Source: G963674685 sp964591275
GTDB taxonomy: Bacteria > Lernaellota > Lernaellaia > JACKCT01
Direction of reading: 5' to 3'
DNA: 64,000 nucleotides
Assembly (NCBI GenBank): GCA_964591275.1
Contig: CAZQAE010000003.1
Location: 1-64,000, forward strand
Shown: piece by piece, positions 17,754 through 27,271 of the stretch
How the letters are laid out: every line of letters begins with the position of its first letter
How positions within the stretch are numbered: the stretch's first letter is position 1
Position numbers and translations under genes: made by a program
The notes under the pieces: generated by a model
Seen by the model: only the letters and a program-made list of their open reading frames with translations
The model's database searches: none
What the model was told of the DNA's origin: nothing

Positions 17754-19547
17754 ATGAAAGCCAACGACGCACTCGCTAACATCGTCAACCGTTTTGAAGA
17801 TCGCTTTCGCGGCGATAGCGGTCTTGATCGCCTAAGCGCCCGTTTATCGGTGGTTTTACTTTTGTTGCTCGCGGCTCTTTTTTTCTATGTCGCGCTGTCG
17901 CGTATGGCCTATCCTTTTGAGATTGAAACGCAGGAAGGAGAAACATTTCTTGCGGCTTTGCGCGTCGTCGAAGGCAAAACTCTCTACCCTTCTCCTGAAA
18001 ATGAGCCCTTCTGGGTGCCAACGATTCTGGCGCCGCTCTATTACTATTTAAGCGGCATCGGTCTGAGGATAATCGGCGCAAAAATCTGGATTCCGCGCCT
18101 CATCTCCTTTTTGGCCACGCTGTTGATTTCGGCCATGATAATGCTCATTGCCAGGCGTTCCGGAGTCGGGAAAACCCACAGTCTTGCCGCCGGGCTTCTG
18201 TTTCTGGCTTTCTATCCTGTCAGCGGGCAGTGGTATGACGTCGCCCGCGTGGATATGACCTTTTACGCCTTAAGCCTCGGCGCTTTTGTTTTGCTGGACA
18301 AGGATGAATTGTCCATTGGGCGCCTTGCGACAGCAGTGATTTTATTTGTCCTTGCGATGTTCACCAAGCAGGTCGGGGTTTTCTACGTGGCTGCGGCCTG
18401 TCTCTATCTGCTTCGCAATTCCTTTAAACAAAGTTTTTTGTTCGGCGCGTCATGCGCCGCCGCGACGGCGATCATCGGCTTGATCTACAACACCGAAACC
18501 GGCGGTGAATTTCTTTTTTTCACCATGAAAGTCGGCTCTGCCCACGTCATTTATCCGTGGCGTCTGTTGAATCCATGGCCCTGGTTGAAATTCGCGATTC
18601 CCCTCGTCGTCGCCCTGACTATCGCCGCTGCGACCGGGAAAAAACCATTTCGGAAAAATCGCCAATGGCATTTATGGCTGCTGTATTTTGCGGCCTGCCT
18701 GCCCGCCGGAATGTTGCCCTGGGCAAAATTCGGGGGGTATTTGAACGATTTCATCCCCATGTTTCTGGCTCTATGCATTCTCATAGGATTATGCGACAGG
18801 CCGATGATAAGGCTGGCTATTATCGGGCAGGCCGCCCTTCTATTCTACAATCCGGCCATCTTCATCCCGCCGGAGCAAGTGACTAAAGCCGGAGAGAAAT
18901 TCATTGAGCGCCTGGCGGCCAGCGACGGGCAAAGCTATGTCGAGGATCACCCCTACTATTCCTGGCTGGCCAGAAAACCGGTTTATCCCAAAGCTCTCTA
19001 CGTGGCGGAAACCGAAATGGCCGGACGCCCCGCGTCGAAAGAACTGACCTCTATGATCCAGAATCAGGCTTTCGACAAAATATTCTCAGACGGAAGACGG
19101 TCCATGTCGGCTTTCGACCGTTTGATCCAATCCCGCTACAAAAAAAGCGAAACGATTACCATAACGAAAGATAAACTCAAGGGCATAAGAATGTTTCCCC
19201 GATATGTTTTAGAGCCGGTGAGGACCATCGCCACGTGGAATTTTGACGCCGGATTGCCTTCGGGTTGGACAATAGAGCATGGATTTTGGATTTCGCCGAA
19301 GCTACCCCCGCAGTGCGACTCCGTTTCTTTCAATATTGACGGAAACGGCAATCCCCCAACCACCATACGCCTTTATGTCGGACACGAGATCATCGCGCAG
19401 ACGGCGGGCATACCAGAAGAGCAGCTCACGCATATCCGCTGGGATGCGTCGGCGTGCGCAAACAAAGCGTGCCATGTCGTCATCAGCGAACCAGGTTTGC
19501 TTTCGGATGGAAGCCCCGCTCTATCGAATCTCGCTTTCGAGCGATAA
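17754..19547 (+). CDS. GT39-like membrane glycosyltransferase with C-terminal beta domain, copy 1
   Basis: About 597 residues from the ATG at 17754; a longer frame from 17643 adds a hydrophobic but unrelated stretch and would overlap the divergent promoter. A GT-C type enzyme is indicated by about ten membrane helices and an acidic first periplasmic loop (MAYPFEIETQEGETF, then GKTLYPSP), where the Asp/Glu residues usually act in catalysis with a lipid-linked sugar. The C-terminal 110 residues form a soluble beta-rich domain with paired Cys (starts NFDAGLPSGW). The downstream gene is a full-length paralog with the same layout, so the pair arose by tandem duplication. Confidence 0.8.
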   Translation: MKANDALANIVNRFEDRFRGDSGLDRLSARLSVVLLLLLAALFFYVALSRMAYPFEIETQEGETFLAALRVVEGKTLYPSPENEPFWVPTILAPLYYYLSGIGLRIIGAKIWIPRLISFLATLLISAMIMLIARRSGVGKTHSLAAGLLFLAFYPVSGQWYDVARVDMTFYALSLGAFVLLDKDELSIGRLATAVILFVLAMFTKQVGVFYVAAACLYLLRNSFKQSFLFGASCAAATAIIGLIYNTETGGEFLFFTMKVGSAHVIYPWRLLNPWPWLKFAIPLVVALTIAAATGKKPFRKNRQWHLWLLYFAACLPAGMLPWAKFGGYLNDFIPMFLALCILIGLCDRPMIRLAIIGQAALLFYNPAIFIPPEQVTKAGEKFIERLAASDGQSYVEDHPYYSWLARKPVYPKALYVAETEMAGRPASKELTSMIQNQAFDKIFSDGRRSMSAFDRLIQSRYKKSETITITKDKLKGIRMFPRYVLEPVRTIATWNFDAGLPSGWTIEHGFWISPKLPPQCDSVSFNIDGNGNPPTTIRLYVGHEIIAQTAGIPEEQLTHIRWDASACANKACHVVISEPGLLSDGSPALSNLAFER

Positions 19548-19726
19548 GGAAATTTTGGGAAACCCAATCCGTACAGACATTCGCCAGGAAAGATGATTTC
19601 AGCAAAGCCAATAAATTTTCGGCTGACAAAAATTCTCGCTAATGGGTGTCCCCAATTTTCAAGCGTAAATCGCATCTTTGACAATCACTACGCACTTGAT
19701 GCAAATTTCATTTCAAGATCGCTGCC

Positions 19727-21481
19727 ATGATACAAAACATTGAAGAAAAACTGAATGAATCAGCTTCGGCGGCTTCGCTGCTGCGTTGGGCGAGCCTCTT
19801 TGCCGCCTCGCTCGTTGCGGCGCTGTTTATTTACGTCGCCCTTTCAAGAATGTTTTATCCCTACGAAATCGAGTTCGAAGAAGGCGATCTGTTTTTAGGT
19901 TCGCTGCGTGTGCTGGATGGCAAGAGCCTCTACCCATCGCCCGACAGCGACCCGAGTTTCGTGCCCGTCCTTTACGTTCCCCTGTACTACTGGGCAAACG
20001 CTTTATTCATGCTCGCGCTGGGCAAAAAGCTGTGGGTGATGCGCCTCGTGTCCACGCTGTGCGCGTGCGGCATCGCGGCCTTGACGGCGTCCGTCGCAAA
20101 AAGAAGCGGCGCAAAAAGCACGCACGCGGCGACTTCCGGGCTGATGTTTTTGTGTTTTTTTTCCGCCTCGGGATTCTGGTTCGACCTGGCGCGCGTTGAC
20201 ATGATGTTTATGCTCTTTGCGCTGGGAGCCTTTTACATTCTCTCGGTTCAGGACGCGAGCAATCGCCGCTTACTTCTCGCCGGGGCGCTTCTTGTTGCGG
20301 CAACGTACATAAAACAGCCGGGGATTTTTTTCGCCGCCTCGGCAACCCTTTTCCTGATGACGCGCAATTTTAAACGCGGCTTCGCATTCGGCGCGGCGTG
20401 CCTGTCGGCGATCTTGCTCATTGGCCTTGCCTATCACGTGCAAACAGACGGCCAATTCACATTTTTTACTTTGACATTGGGATCATCCCACGAAATCTCC
20501 CTATCAAGGCTCCTTAATCCTGTGCCCTGGCTCAAGGCGACGTGGCCGCTGGTTCTCGCGATGATGGTGGCTATTGCCCTGCATGGCAAAGGGGAACGCG
20601 CAAAGTTCGCACCCTGGATTTTCTATCTTCTAGCGTGCGTGCCCGCCGCGCTGCTCCCCTGGTCCAAAGTTGGATTTTACTTAAACAACTTAATTCCCCT
20701 ATTTTCGGCCCTTTGCATTCTCGCGGCCCTGGCTGACAAAAACATCGTCCGATTTTTCATGATTTGCCAGGCCGTAATCCTTTTGCACAATCCCGCCTTT
20801 CAAATCCCGGACCCGTCGATGCGCGAAGACGGCGCGAGACTGATCCAAAGCCTCGCCGAGGATGCGGGAAGCACTTATCTGCTGGACCATTCGTACTATT
20901 CGTGGCTGGCGGGCAAGCCGACCTGGCCCAAAGGCATGTTCATCGCCGAAGCGCAAAAAGCGGATCGGCCGCCTCCGCGAAAACTTGTGGAGATGATCGA
21001 CAAAGTGGAATTTGACCGCATCATCGTTGACCTCATGCCCCCCTTTGACTTTTTTAGTTCCCGGATAATGCGCCGCTATAAAGTGAGTGATAAATTGACC
21101 AGTCCGCCGCAAGCTTTGACCGGCGCCCTCATCTATCCCAAATTCATCATGACACCCGTGAAAATCATCCAACTCCTTCAATTCGACCAGGGAGCGCCGA
21201 CAGGCTGGATGCTTCAGGGCGACCGCTTTATCTCTCCGCTTCTGCCCGACTTCTGCGCGTCGATCAGTTTTGAAATCGAAGGCGACGCCGGATCCTCAGT
21301 CCGTCTCTACGCGGGCGACAGGGTCATCGCGCAGACCGGCGGCGTGCCCGGAAAATCTGCGCTGCGCACGCGGTGGCTGACTGATTCGTGCACGGAAAAG
21401 GGATGCCGAATTGTAGTGCGCAATCTGAAACAGTTTGATGACGGGCGCATGAGCGTGAAAAACTTAAACCTCGAATTTTAA
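19727..21481 (+). CDS. GT39-like membrane glycosyltransferase with C-terminal beta domain, copy 2
   Basis: A 584-residue paralog of the preceding gene. The acidic loop reads MFYPYEIEFEEGDLFLGSLR, followed by a LYPSPDSDP region; about ten membrane helices follow, then KVGFYLNN near the last of them. Residues from about 470 on form the beta-rich tail that begins QFDQGAPTGW and includes IAQTGGVPG, matching IAQTAGIPE in copy 1. Probably transfers a sugar from a polyprenyl phosphate to an extracytoplasmic acceptor; acceptor and sugar are unknown. The two genes are about 180 bp apart, so they may have separate promoters. Confidence 0.8.
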   Translation: MIQNIEEKLNESASAASLLRWASLFAASLVAALFIYVALSRMFYPYEIEFEEGDLFLGSLRVLDGKSLYPSPDSDPSFVPVLYVPLYYWANALFMLALGKKLWVMRLVSTLCACGIAALTASVAKRSGAKSTHAATSGLMFLCFFSASGFWFDLARVDMMFMLFALGAFYILSVQDASNRRLLLAGALLVAATYIKQPGIFFAASATLFLMTRNFKRGFAFGAACLSAILLIGLAYHVQTDGQFTFFTLTLGSSHEISLSRLLNPVPWLKATWPLVLAMMVAIALHGKGERAKFAPWIFYLLACVPAALLPWSKVGFYLNNLIPLFSALCILAALADKNIVRFFMICQAVILLHNPAFQIPDPSMREDGARLIQSLAEDAGSTYLLDHSYYSWLAGKPTWPKGMFIAEAQKADRPPPRKLVEMIDKVEFDRIIVDLMPPFDFFSSRIMRRYKVSDKLTSPPQALTGALIYPKFIMTPVKIIQLLQFDQGAPTGWMLQGDRFISPLLPDFCASISFEIEGDAGSSVRLYAGDRVIAQTGGVPGKSALRTRWLTDSCTEKGCRIVVRNLKQFDDGRMSVKNLNLEF

Positions 21482-21762
21482 AGTCCGAAGGATCGGGCGA
21501 TCCAGCTTTTTCCATCCAGCCTCGTCAGGTCTGGGATTGTTCCGCCTTATCCAGGCGCGCTTTGATTCCATCGACGATATCAGGCCGCACGCGTCTTCCA
21601 GGTAGAAGTCGTAGCGGATTGATCCGCCGACGCTGATCGGATTGTCCCATACCAATCCCCAGGCCTCCATGTCTCTTTTTCTTCGTTGACTCCCCTGCAA
21701 AGATCGCCTAATCTCGGTTTCTTGCTAATTAATCGATTAATTAAATTTGGCGAGGATATGAT
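21482..21762. other. Intergenic region before the TetR gene
   Basis: A minus-strand frame of 60 to 78 codons (ending at 21464) covers most of this gap and overlaps the end of the previous gene. It has no family resemblance and no convincing start site, so it may be a decayed fragment or chance. The only firm structure is the palindrome at 21726-21743. Confidence 0.4.
21726..21743. promoter_or_regulatory. 18-bp perfect palindrome, candidate TetR operator
   Basis: The sequence taattaatcgattaatta reads the same on both strands and ends 19 bp before the start of the TetR gene. Size, symmetry and position fit an autoregulatory operator of a TetR-family repressor, which would control both the regulator and the overlapping activase gene. 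Confidence 0.75.
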
Positions 21763-22443
21763 ATGGCGCGACCATCGGACAGGAAAGAAAACACGCGTGA
21801 CCGCATCCTGGACGCTGCGGAAGACCTCTTCGCGCAAAAGGGCTACTCGGGGGCGTCCATCAAGAGCATCGCCGAGCGCGCGGGCGTAACCGGAGCCATG
21901 ATCCATTACTTTTTCCACAGCAAGGAAGCCCTTTATCAAGCTGTGCTGGAAAGGGTCGCCCTGGAGTTGTACGAGCTGGGCATGCATGTCATTTCCACGC
22001 GAAAACCGGCCATGGAGAGGCTTCAGATATACATCGATTCATTTTTTGATTACGCCGCGAAGCATCCGAATTTCGCGTGCCTGACGCGCATGGCCGTCGG
22101 CGCGGACCGTGAACTTTGGCGACAAGTCGTCGCGGACAAGTTCAAGCCCCTCTTCGAGCTTGGCGAGCGTTTCATTGAGCAAGGCGTCAAAGACGGCCTG
22201 TTCAAACCCATCAACTCAAGGCATTTGATTTCGGCCTTTTACAGCGTCTTCGTTTCGTCCTTCGCCGACGCTGAAACCCTCAGCGCCATGTCCGGCATCG
22301 ATTTCGTCAATCCGAAGGAGGGAAAGGCGCGCAAGGCTTTCCTGAGTGAACTGGCATTTCGCGCTCTGGGCGCCGATCCGAAGTCCATCACTTCCGCGAC
22401 GAGCAAAGCAAAAATTAAAACGAAAACGAAAGTTAAAAAATGA
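21763..22443 (+). CDS. TetR-family transcriptional regulator
   Basis: A 226-residue regulator. Residues of about 10-60 form the TetR DNA-binding domain: RDRILDAAEDLFAQKGYSGA, then IKSIAERAGVTGAMIHYFFH with the recognition helix. The remaining helical part (to about 205) should bind an effector; its sequence gives no clue to the ligand. A Lys-rich tail (KAKIKTKTKVKK) ends the protein. The gene overlaps the activase gene by four bases (ATGA) and follows an 18-bp palindrome, so it probably controls its own operon. Operon content suggests an acyl-CoA or related effector, which is inference. Confidence 0.93.
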   Translation: MARPSDRKENTRDRILDAAEDLFAQKGYSGASIKSIAERAGVTGAMIHYFFHSKEALYQAVLERVALELYELGMHVISTRKPAMERLQIYIDSFFDYAAKHPNFACLTRMAVGADRELWRQVVADKFKPLFELGERFIEQGVKDGLFKPINSRHLISAFYSVFVSSFADAETLSAMSGIDFVNPKEGKARKAFLSELAFRALGADPKSITSATSKAKIKTKTKVKK

Positions 22444-25400
22444 ATAACGTCTATAGAATCGGTTTTGATATCGGCTCCTATTTTGTTAAAGCCGTCGCCC
22501 TGGATGCGGACGGAAACATCATCAACAAGCGGTATCAGGCGCATAACGGAAAGCCCGATAAAATCGTCTCCGATTTTATAAAGATACATCCCGACGCAAA
22601 ATTAATCGGCGTCACGGGAAGCGGCGCGCACCTGCCCAAAGATCTCGCGAATTGCCCGCCGATCCATTTCGCACGCGCTTTGCTAAAATCCGTTTCCGGT
22701 GAGCACGCGGGGGTCCGAAACATCCTGGACCTCGGAGGCGGCTCCAGCACGCTGATCCATTTGGACGAAAACGGGCGCTTCATCAACATGGAAACGAACT
22801 CCCTGTGCGCTGCGGGAACCGGAGCCTTTTTGGACGAACAGGCCCACCGCCTGGAAATCGACTACGACGCCATGAAGGAAATCCCATTTGACGATGACCC
22901 GCCGTCCATCGCCTCACGCTGCGCGGTGTTCGCCAAGTCTGACCTGATTCACCGGCAACAGGAAGGATATTCGAAGCAGGCGATGTGGACGGGGCTTTGC
23001 AAAGGATGCCTGGACACCTGCCTGCAAACCCTTCTTCGCGGTCGGCCCTTAAACGGCAAAACGGTTGTGGTCGGCGGCGTCGTGCTAAATCCCCAGGTGA
23101 TGACATGGCTTAAAAAATACTACGGCGACCAGATAATCGTCTCGGAAGACGGCCCGCTCGCCGCAGCCCTGGGCGCAGCGCAATTAGCCGATGACAGCCC
23201 CGCGTCGGCAGGTATTTCATCGAACGAAAGCGAAGACGAGCAGAGTCTAAAAGACGATCGCGCCAAGCCTTTAACACTCACCTTAAGCGATTATCCATCG
23301 TTCGATGTTCTTCGTGAGCACACCGACGAGATGGACAACGAGGTCCGCATTTGGCGCATGCCCGAATCCGGCGCGATCAAGGCTTTTCTTGGAGTGGACA
23401 TCGGTTCCACCAGCACGAAACTCACGCTCATTGACAGCGCCGGCGAGATATATCTCGACATCTACAGAAAAACTCTGGGCGACCCCTTAAGCGCGACGCA
23501 AAATCTTTTCATCGCCGTTGAAAATTTCATGGAAAAAGAAAACATCGACATCGAAATTCTCGGGTGCGCCACGACGGGATCAGGCCGCAAATTCATCGGC
23601 AAGATCATCGGTGCGGACCGGATCATCAACGAAATCACGTCACACGTGGCTGGCGCACGCCGCGCCGATCCCGACATCGACACCATCTTCGAGATCGGCG
23701 GCCAGGATTCAAAATACATGCACATTAAAGGCGGCGCCATCCGCGAAGCCAACATGAACTATATCTGCGCCGCGGGCACCGGCTCCTTTGTGGAAGAGCA
23801 AGCGGGCAAGCTGGGTTTCGCGGTGTCGGAAATCGGAGAAATGGTGGAGGGCATCGCACCGCCGTACTCCTCTGACCGCTGCACCGTGTTCATGGAAGAG
23901 GACATAACCAAACTGCTCCGCCGAGGTTATTCCCGCCAGGAGGCCATCGCCTCGGTGATGTACTCCGTGGTGAAAAACTATCTGAACAAAGTCGTCGGCA
24001 AGCGTTACGTGTCCGACAAAAAGATTTTCTTCCAGGGCGCAACGGCCAGGAACAAGGGCCTCGTGGCCGCGTTTGAAAATCTGCTCGGCGTGGAAATCGT
24101 CGTGTCGCCCATGTGCCATCAGATGGGCGCTTACGGCGTGGCGCTACTTGTGACCGAGCATATGAAAGGCAAAACGAAAAGCTCTTTTCGAGGTTTCGGC
24201 CTGGCGCACCGCAACATCAAGCTCACAAGCAAGACCTGCGGGCTGTGCAACAACGATTGCAAAATCACTTTCGCGCACATCGACGGTGAAAGCGAAACGC
24301 CGTCCTGGGGCTATATGTGCGGCAAAGAACCGGATGAAAAGAAACAGAAAATTTCCGCCACATATTCTCTTTTTATGACGCGAAACAAATTGTTAAAAAA
24401 AGCGCTACGGACGCAAGTCACGCCCGAAGATGCGCCTGTCGTCGGCATTCCCTTTTCGCTGACAAGCTTTTCCCACGCGCACTTTTGGGTCAGGCTCTTC
24501 AATGAGATCGGCTATCGCGTGAAGCTCACCGAACCATCAGGCTCTGAAACAAAAAAGATCGGCGTCGGCGCTTGTTCCGGTGATTTCTGCTTTCCCGTGA
24601 AATTGGCGGTCGGGCACGCCATGCAGATGGCGGCGGATGAGAGCCTGGATCACTGGCTCATTCCGCAGATGATCAGCAACCAGCCAAACGATCATTCCAC
24701 TAACACCCTATTTTGCCCCTACGTGCAAGGCCACGCGGCGATGATGAAGAGCGTTTTCAACTCAAGGAATATAGGCACGGATAAACTGATAACTCCGGTT
24801 TACGACATGCGCTGGAATGAAACGCAGCTCCGGCGCGAGTTCACCCACTCCATAGCAGAGCCGCTTGGCGTCAAAAAAGGAATTATGAAAACGGCGCTCG
24901 CCAAGGCGATGGAGGCGCAACTCGCTTTTGAAAAGGCTTGCCAGGATGAAGGCGCACGCTTTTTTGAAAAGATCAATGCCAAGGGAGAAAAGGCTGTTGT
25001 GATCATCGGGCGACCTTATAACTGCTTCGATTCGATGGCCAATCTGGACCTACCCCGAAAAATCGCCGAGTACGGATACCACGTCGTCCCCATTGATTTC
25101 GTCCCGTTCGATCCGAAAAATCTCGGGGAAGAATATCAAAACATCTATTGGAATTACGGCCAGCGGATCGTTACCGCGCTCAAGTACGCAGCCGATCATC
25201 CCAACTTGCACTGCGTTTATCTGACCAACTTCAACTGCGGGCCCGACAGCTTTATGCTCTCATACGCCGAAAGGATCATGGGAAACAAACCATTGCTGAT
25301 ACTGGAGTTGGACGAACACGGCGCGGACGCCGGGTACATCACGCGCGTGGAAGCCTTTCTTGACGTGATCGCCGTCGATGTGAAGGTCGAAGTGGGCCGC

Positions 25401-26588
25401 CCTACATTTTTACCCGTTCACTCCTTTGATGATTTCAAAAAACGCACTCTTTGGATTCCGCCCATGCACCCTTTCGGATCGCCGCTGGCCGCAGCGGTCA
25501 TGCGGCGACACGGCTATGACGCCCACGCACTACCCCCCGAGGATCGTGAGGCCTATGAAATCGGCCGCCAGGTGGTCCGGGGCGCGGAATGTCTGCCCAC
25601 GTGCACGACCATCGGATCGCTATTGAAAAAATTTCGTGAAATAAACGCCGTCCCCAAAGAACACGCTTACATGATGGCCACGGCTCGCGGCCCATGCCGC
25701 TTCGGGCAATATGCGCTATTGCATCGGCAAATCCTCAACGAGCAGGGTTATCAAGACACAATTATCCTCTCGCCGTCTTCCTACAACAGCTACCAGGGCG
25801 TAGAAGAGAAGGTTCGCCGCGACCTCTGGGCTTCATTTGTCGTCGGGGATATTTTGATAAAAATGGTGTGCAAAGTTCGCCCCTATGAAAAGGACCCGGG
25901 ATCGACGGATCGTCTGGCGGAACACTGGCTGCACAAATTAGAAAAGGCTTTTGAGACCGGCGTTCAGGTGAAGCAAAGCGTCGCCGCCGCCGCATCCGCT
26001 TTTGCCGCGCATCCCCGGCATGATCTCAAAAAACCGCTGGTCGGAGTCGTCGGAGAGATATACGTTCGGGGCAACCCATTCACCAACGAAAACGTCCTCA
26101 GGAACATCGAAAACTTCGGCGGCGAAGCCTGGCTGACGCCAACCGCCGAGTGGTTCCTCTACACGGCCTATAAACAAACCTGGACCGCCCGAGAAAATTT
26201 TGCCGGCTTATTCGAACTGGGCGCCGCGCACTTGAAAAACAAGTTCCTGCATCGCGTCGAACACAAAATGTACGAGCTGTGCCAACCTTTTTTGGCCGAC
26301 CGTATCGAACCTCCGATCAAGGATGTGCTAGAAAGCGGGCTGAAGTATTTCCCCATGAATTTCGAAGGCGAGGCGATTCTGACAATCGGTCGCGCCATAG
26401 AATTCGCCAAAACGGGAGCCGACCTCGTGGTCAACTGCGCGCCATTTGGCTGCATGCCCGGAACTTTGACAGGCGCGATCCTTGCCGACATTCAAAGCCA
26501 ATATCATGTTCCCATGGTCAGCATGTTCTACGACGGCGAAGGCGACATCAACCGCCATTTGGAGATATTCATCCAGGAAGCGCTTTAA
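22440..26588 (+). CDS. Double BcrA/BadF-type activase with DUF2229 and HgdB-like part
   Basis: A 1382-residue protein of the 2-hydroxyacyl-CoA dehydratase activase-related family. Two ASKHA ATPase domains occur in tandem, at about 5-250 (RIGFDIGSYFVKAV) and 315-575 (FLGVDIGSTSTKLTL). Each keeps the Cys pair that holds a 4Fe-4S cluster in activators: Cys123 and Cys161, then Cys443 and Cys481. A Cys cluster follows (C600, C603, C607, C627), then a DUF2229 domain from about 665 and a long C-terminal region like the dehydratase B subunit. Known activators transfer electrons at low potential, driven by ATP, to radical dehydratases or benzoyl-CoA reductases. No dehydratase gene is adjacent, so the substrate is unknown. 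Confidence 0.9.
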   Translation: MNNVYRIGFDIGSYFVKAVALDADGNIINKRYQAHNGKPDKIVSDFIKIHPDAKLIGVTGSGAHLPKDLANCPPIHFARALLKSVSGEHAGVRNILDLGGGSSTLIHLDENGRFINMETNSLCAAGTGAFLDEQAHRLEIDYDAMKEIPFDDDPPSIASRCAVFAKSDLIHRQQEGYSKQAMWTGLCKGCLDTCLQTLLRGRPLNGKTVVVGGVVLNPQVMTWLKKYYGDQIIVSEDGPLAAALGAAQLADDSPASAGISSNESEDEQSLKDDRAKPLTLTLSDYPSFDVLREHTDEMDNEVRIWRMPESGAIKAFLGVDIGSTSTKLTLIDSAGEIYLDIYRKTLGDPLSATQNLFIAVENFMEKENIDIEILGCATTGSGRKFIGKIIGADRIINEITSHVAGARRADPDIDTIFEIGGQDSKYMHIKGGAIREANMNYICAAGTGSFVEEQAGKLGFAVSEIGEMVEGIAPPYSSDRCTVFMEEDITKLLRRGYSRQEAIASVMYSVVKNYLNKVVGKRYVSDKKIFFQGATARNKGLVAAFENLLGVEIVVSPMCHQMGAYGVALLVTEHMKGKTKSSFRGFGLAHRNIKLTSKTCGLCNNDCKITFAHIDGESETPSWGYMCGKEPDEKKQKISATYSLFMTRNKLLKKALRTQVTPEDAPVVGIPFSLTSFSHAHFWVRLFNEIGYRVKLTEPSGSETKKIGVGACSGDFCFPVKLAVGHAMQMAADESLDHWLIPQMISNQPNDHSTNTLFCPYVQGHAAMMKSVFNSRNIGTDKLITPVYDMRWNETQLRREFTHSIAEPLGVKKGIMKTALAKAMEAQLAFEKACQDEGARFFEKINAKGEKAVVIIGRPYNCFDSMANLDLPRKIAEYGYHVVPIDFVPFDPKNLGEEYQNIYWNYGQRIVTALKYAADHPNLHCVYLTNFNCGPDSFMLSYAERIMGNKPLLILELDEHGADAGYITRVEAFLDVIAVDVKVEVGRPTFLPVHSFDDFKKRTLWIPPMHPFGSPLAAAVMRRHGYDAHALPPEDREAYEIGRQVVRGAECLPTCTTIGSLLKKFREINAVPKEHAYMMATARGPCRFGQYALLHRQILNEQGYQDTIILSPSSYNSYQGVEEKVRRDLWASFVVGDILIKMVCKVRPYEKDPGSTDRLAEHWLHKLEKAFETGVQVKQSVAAAASAFAAHPRHDLKKPLVGVVGEIYVRGNPFTNENVLRNIENFGGEAWLTPTAEWFLYTAYKQTWTARENFAGLFELGAAHLKNKFLHRVEHKMYELCQPFLADRIEPPIKDVLESGLKYFPMNFEGEAILTIGRAIEFAKTGADLVVNCAPFGCMPGTLTGAILADIQSQYHVPMVSMFYDGEGDINRHLEIFIQEAL

Positions 26589-27271
26589 GCCCGCAGCGGG
26601 CGCCTCATTCACTAGCCCAGCGCGGCAGAGACTGTCGACAAATGGAACGCGGAGTTTTTTCTTTCCCAGGAAGTGGCTCATGGATTCGATACACGATTGC
26701 TTCCTTGCGGGAGTACGGAACTGTTGCACGCACAAGAGATTTAGCAATGGTGGATTTCCTTACGTTGGGAAAATCGACAGTCTCGGCAGCGCTGGGGAAA
26801 AGATGGGATCAACATATTTCCCAAAGCCCGACGCCAGGAGAGCGACTCTGGCAAATTTCGAATTACGAATGCCAAATGCGGAATGCGCGGCAAGCCCGCA
26901 GGGCGAGACAATATTAGCCGTCGGCGTGAGCCGACGGGAAAAGGATGATTGTAGTATCCGGTGAAGCCCGGTAGGGCGGCACGAATGCCGGGTTGATAAT
27001 TCCAGATGTATCGCCCCTCACGGGGCTTCGCTTTAAATTTGAAACGATGCATAAACCCCGAGCTAACGCTCGGGGCTAATCTTGTATCGCCCTTCGGGCT
27101 TTGCGGCGACTTTGATGCAAACTTCGGCAATGGGCAATTATCGGCGCCGAGTCGTAGGGGCAGGCCCCGACGACCTGGGTCACCACACCCCATCGAAACC
27201 TACTCCCGAGCGACCGTTGAGAGAATCCGCCAATAATCCCAAATAAATCAACTCGTCTGATAAAAACCGCA
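26589..27271. other. Intergenic region packed with hairpins and dispersed repeats
   Basis: No credible gene is seen in these 680 bp. Structures include a perfect stem at 26918-26937 (ccgtcggc, loop gtga, gccgacgg), a second at 27056-27075 (ccccgagc, loop taac, gctcgggg), a gcccctcacggggc hairpin near 27012-27025, and gaattacgaatg at about 26861 shared with repeats at 12345 and 50128. Frames that cross the region encode only translated repeats. Confidence 0.6.
26918..27075. repeat. Cluster of short perfect hairpins
   Basis: Two 8-bp perfect stems with 4-base loops (26918-26937 and 27056-27075), with an aagcccgg and ccgggttg pairing and a gcccctcacggggc hairpin between them. Such stem-loop units recur around 36468-36600 and 37220-37419. 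They may be mobile palindromic units or act in mRNA processing or termination. Confidence 0.6.

Noticed and set aside
21464..21700. Minus-strand frame of 78 codons between the GT39-like and TetR genes
   Set aside because: Overlaps the end of the GT39-like gene, no family pattern. A decayed fragment cannot be excluded.
26741..27193. Minus-strand frame of 150 codons in the hairpin-rich gap
   Set aside because: The translation consists of hairpin and repeat sequence and has no start site or family pattern.
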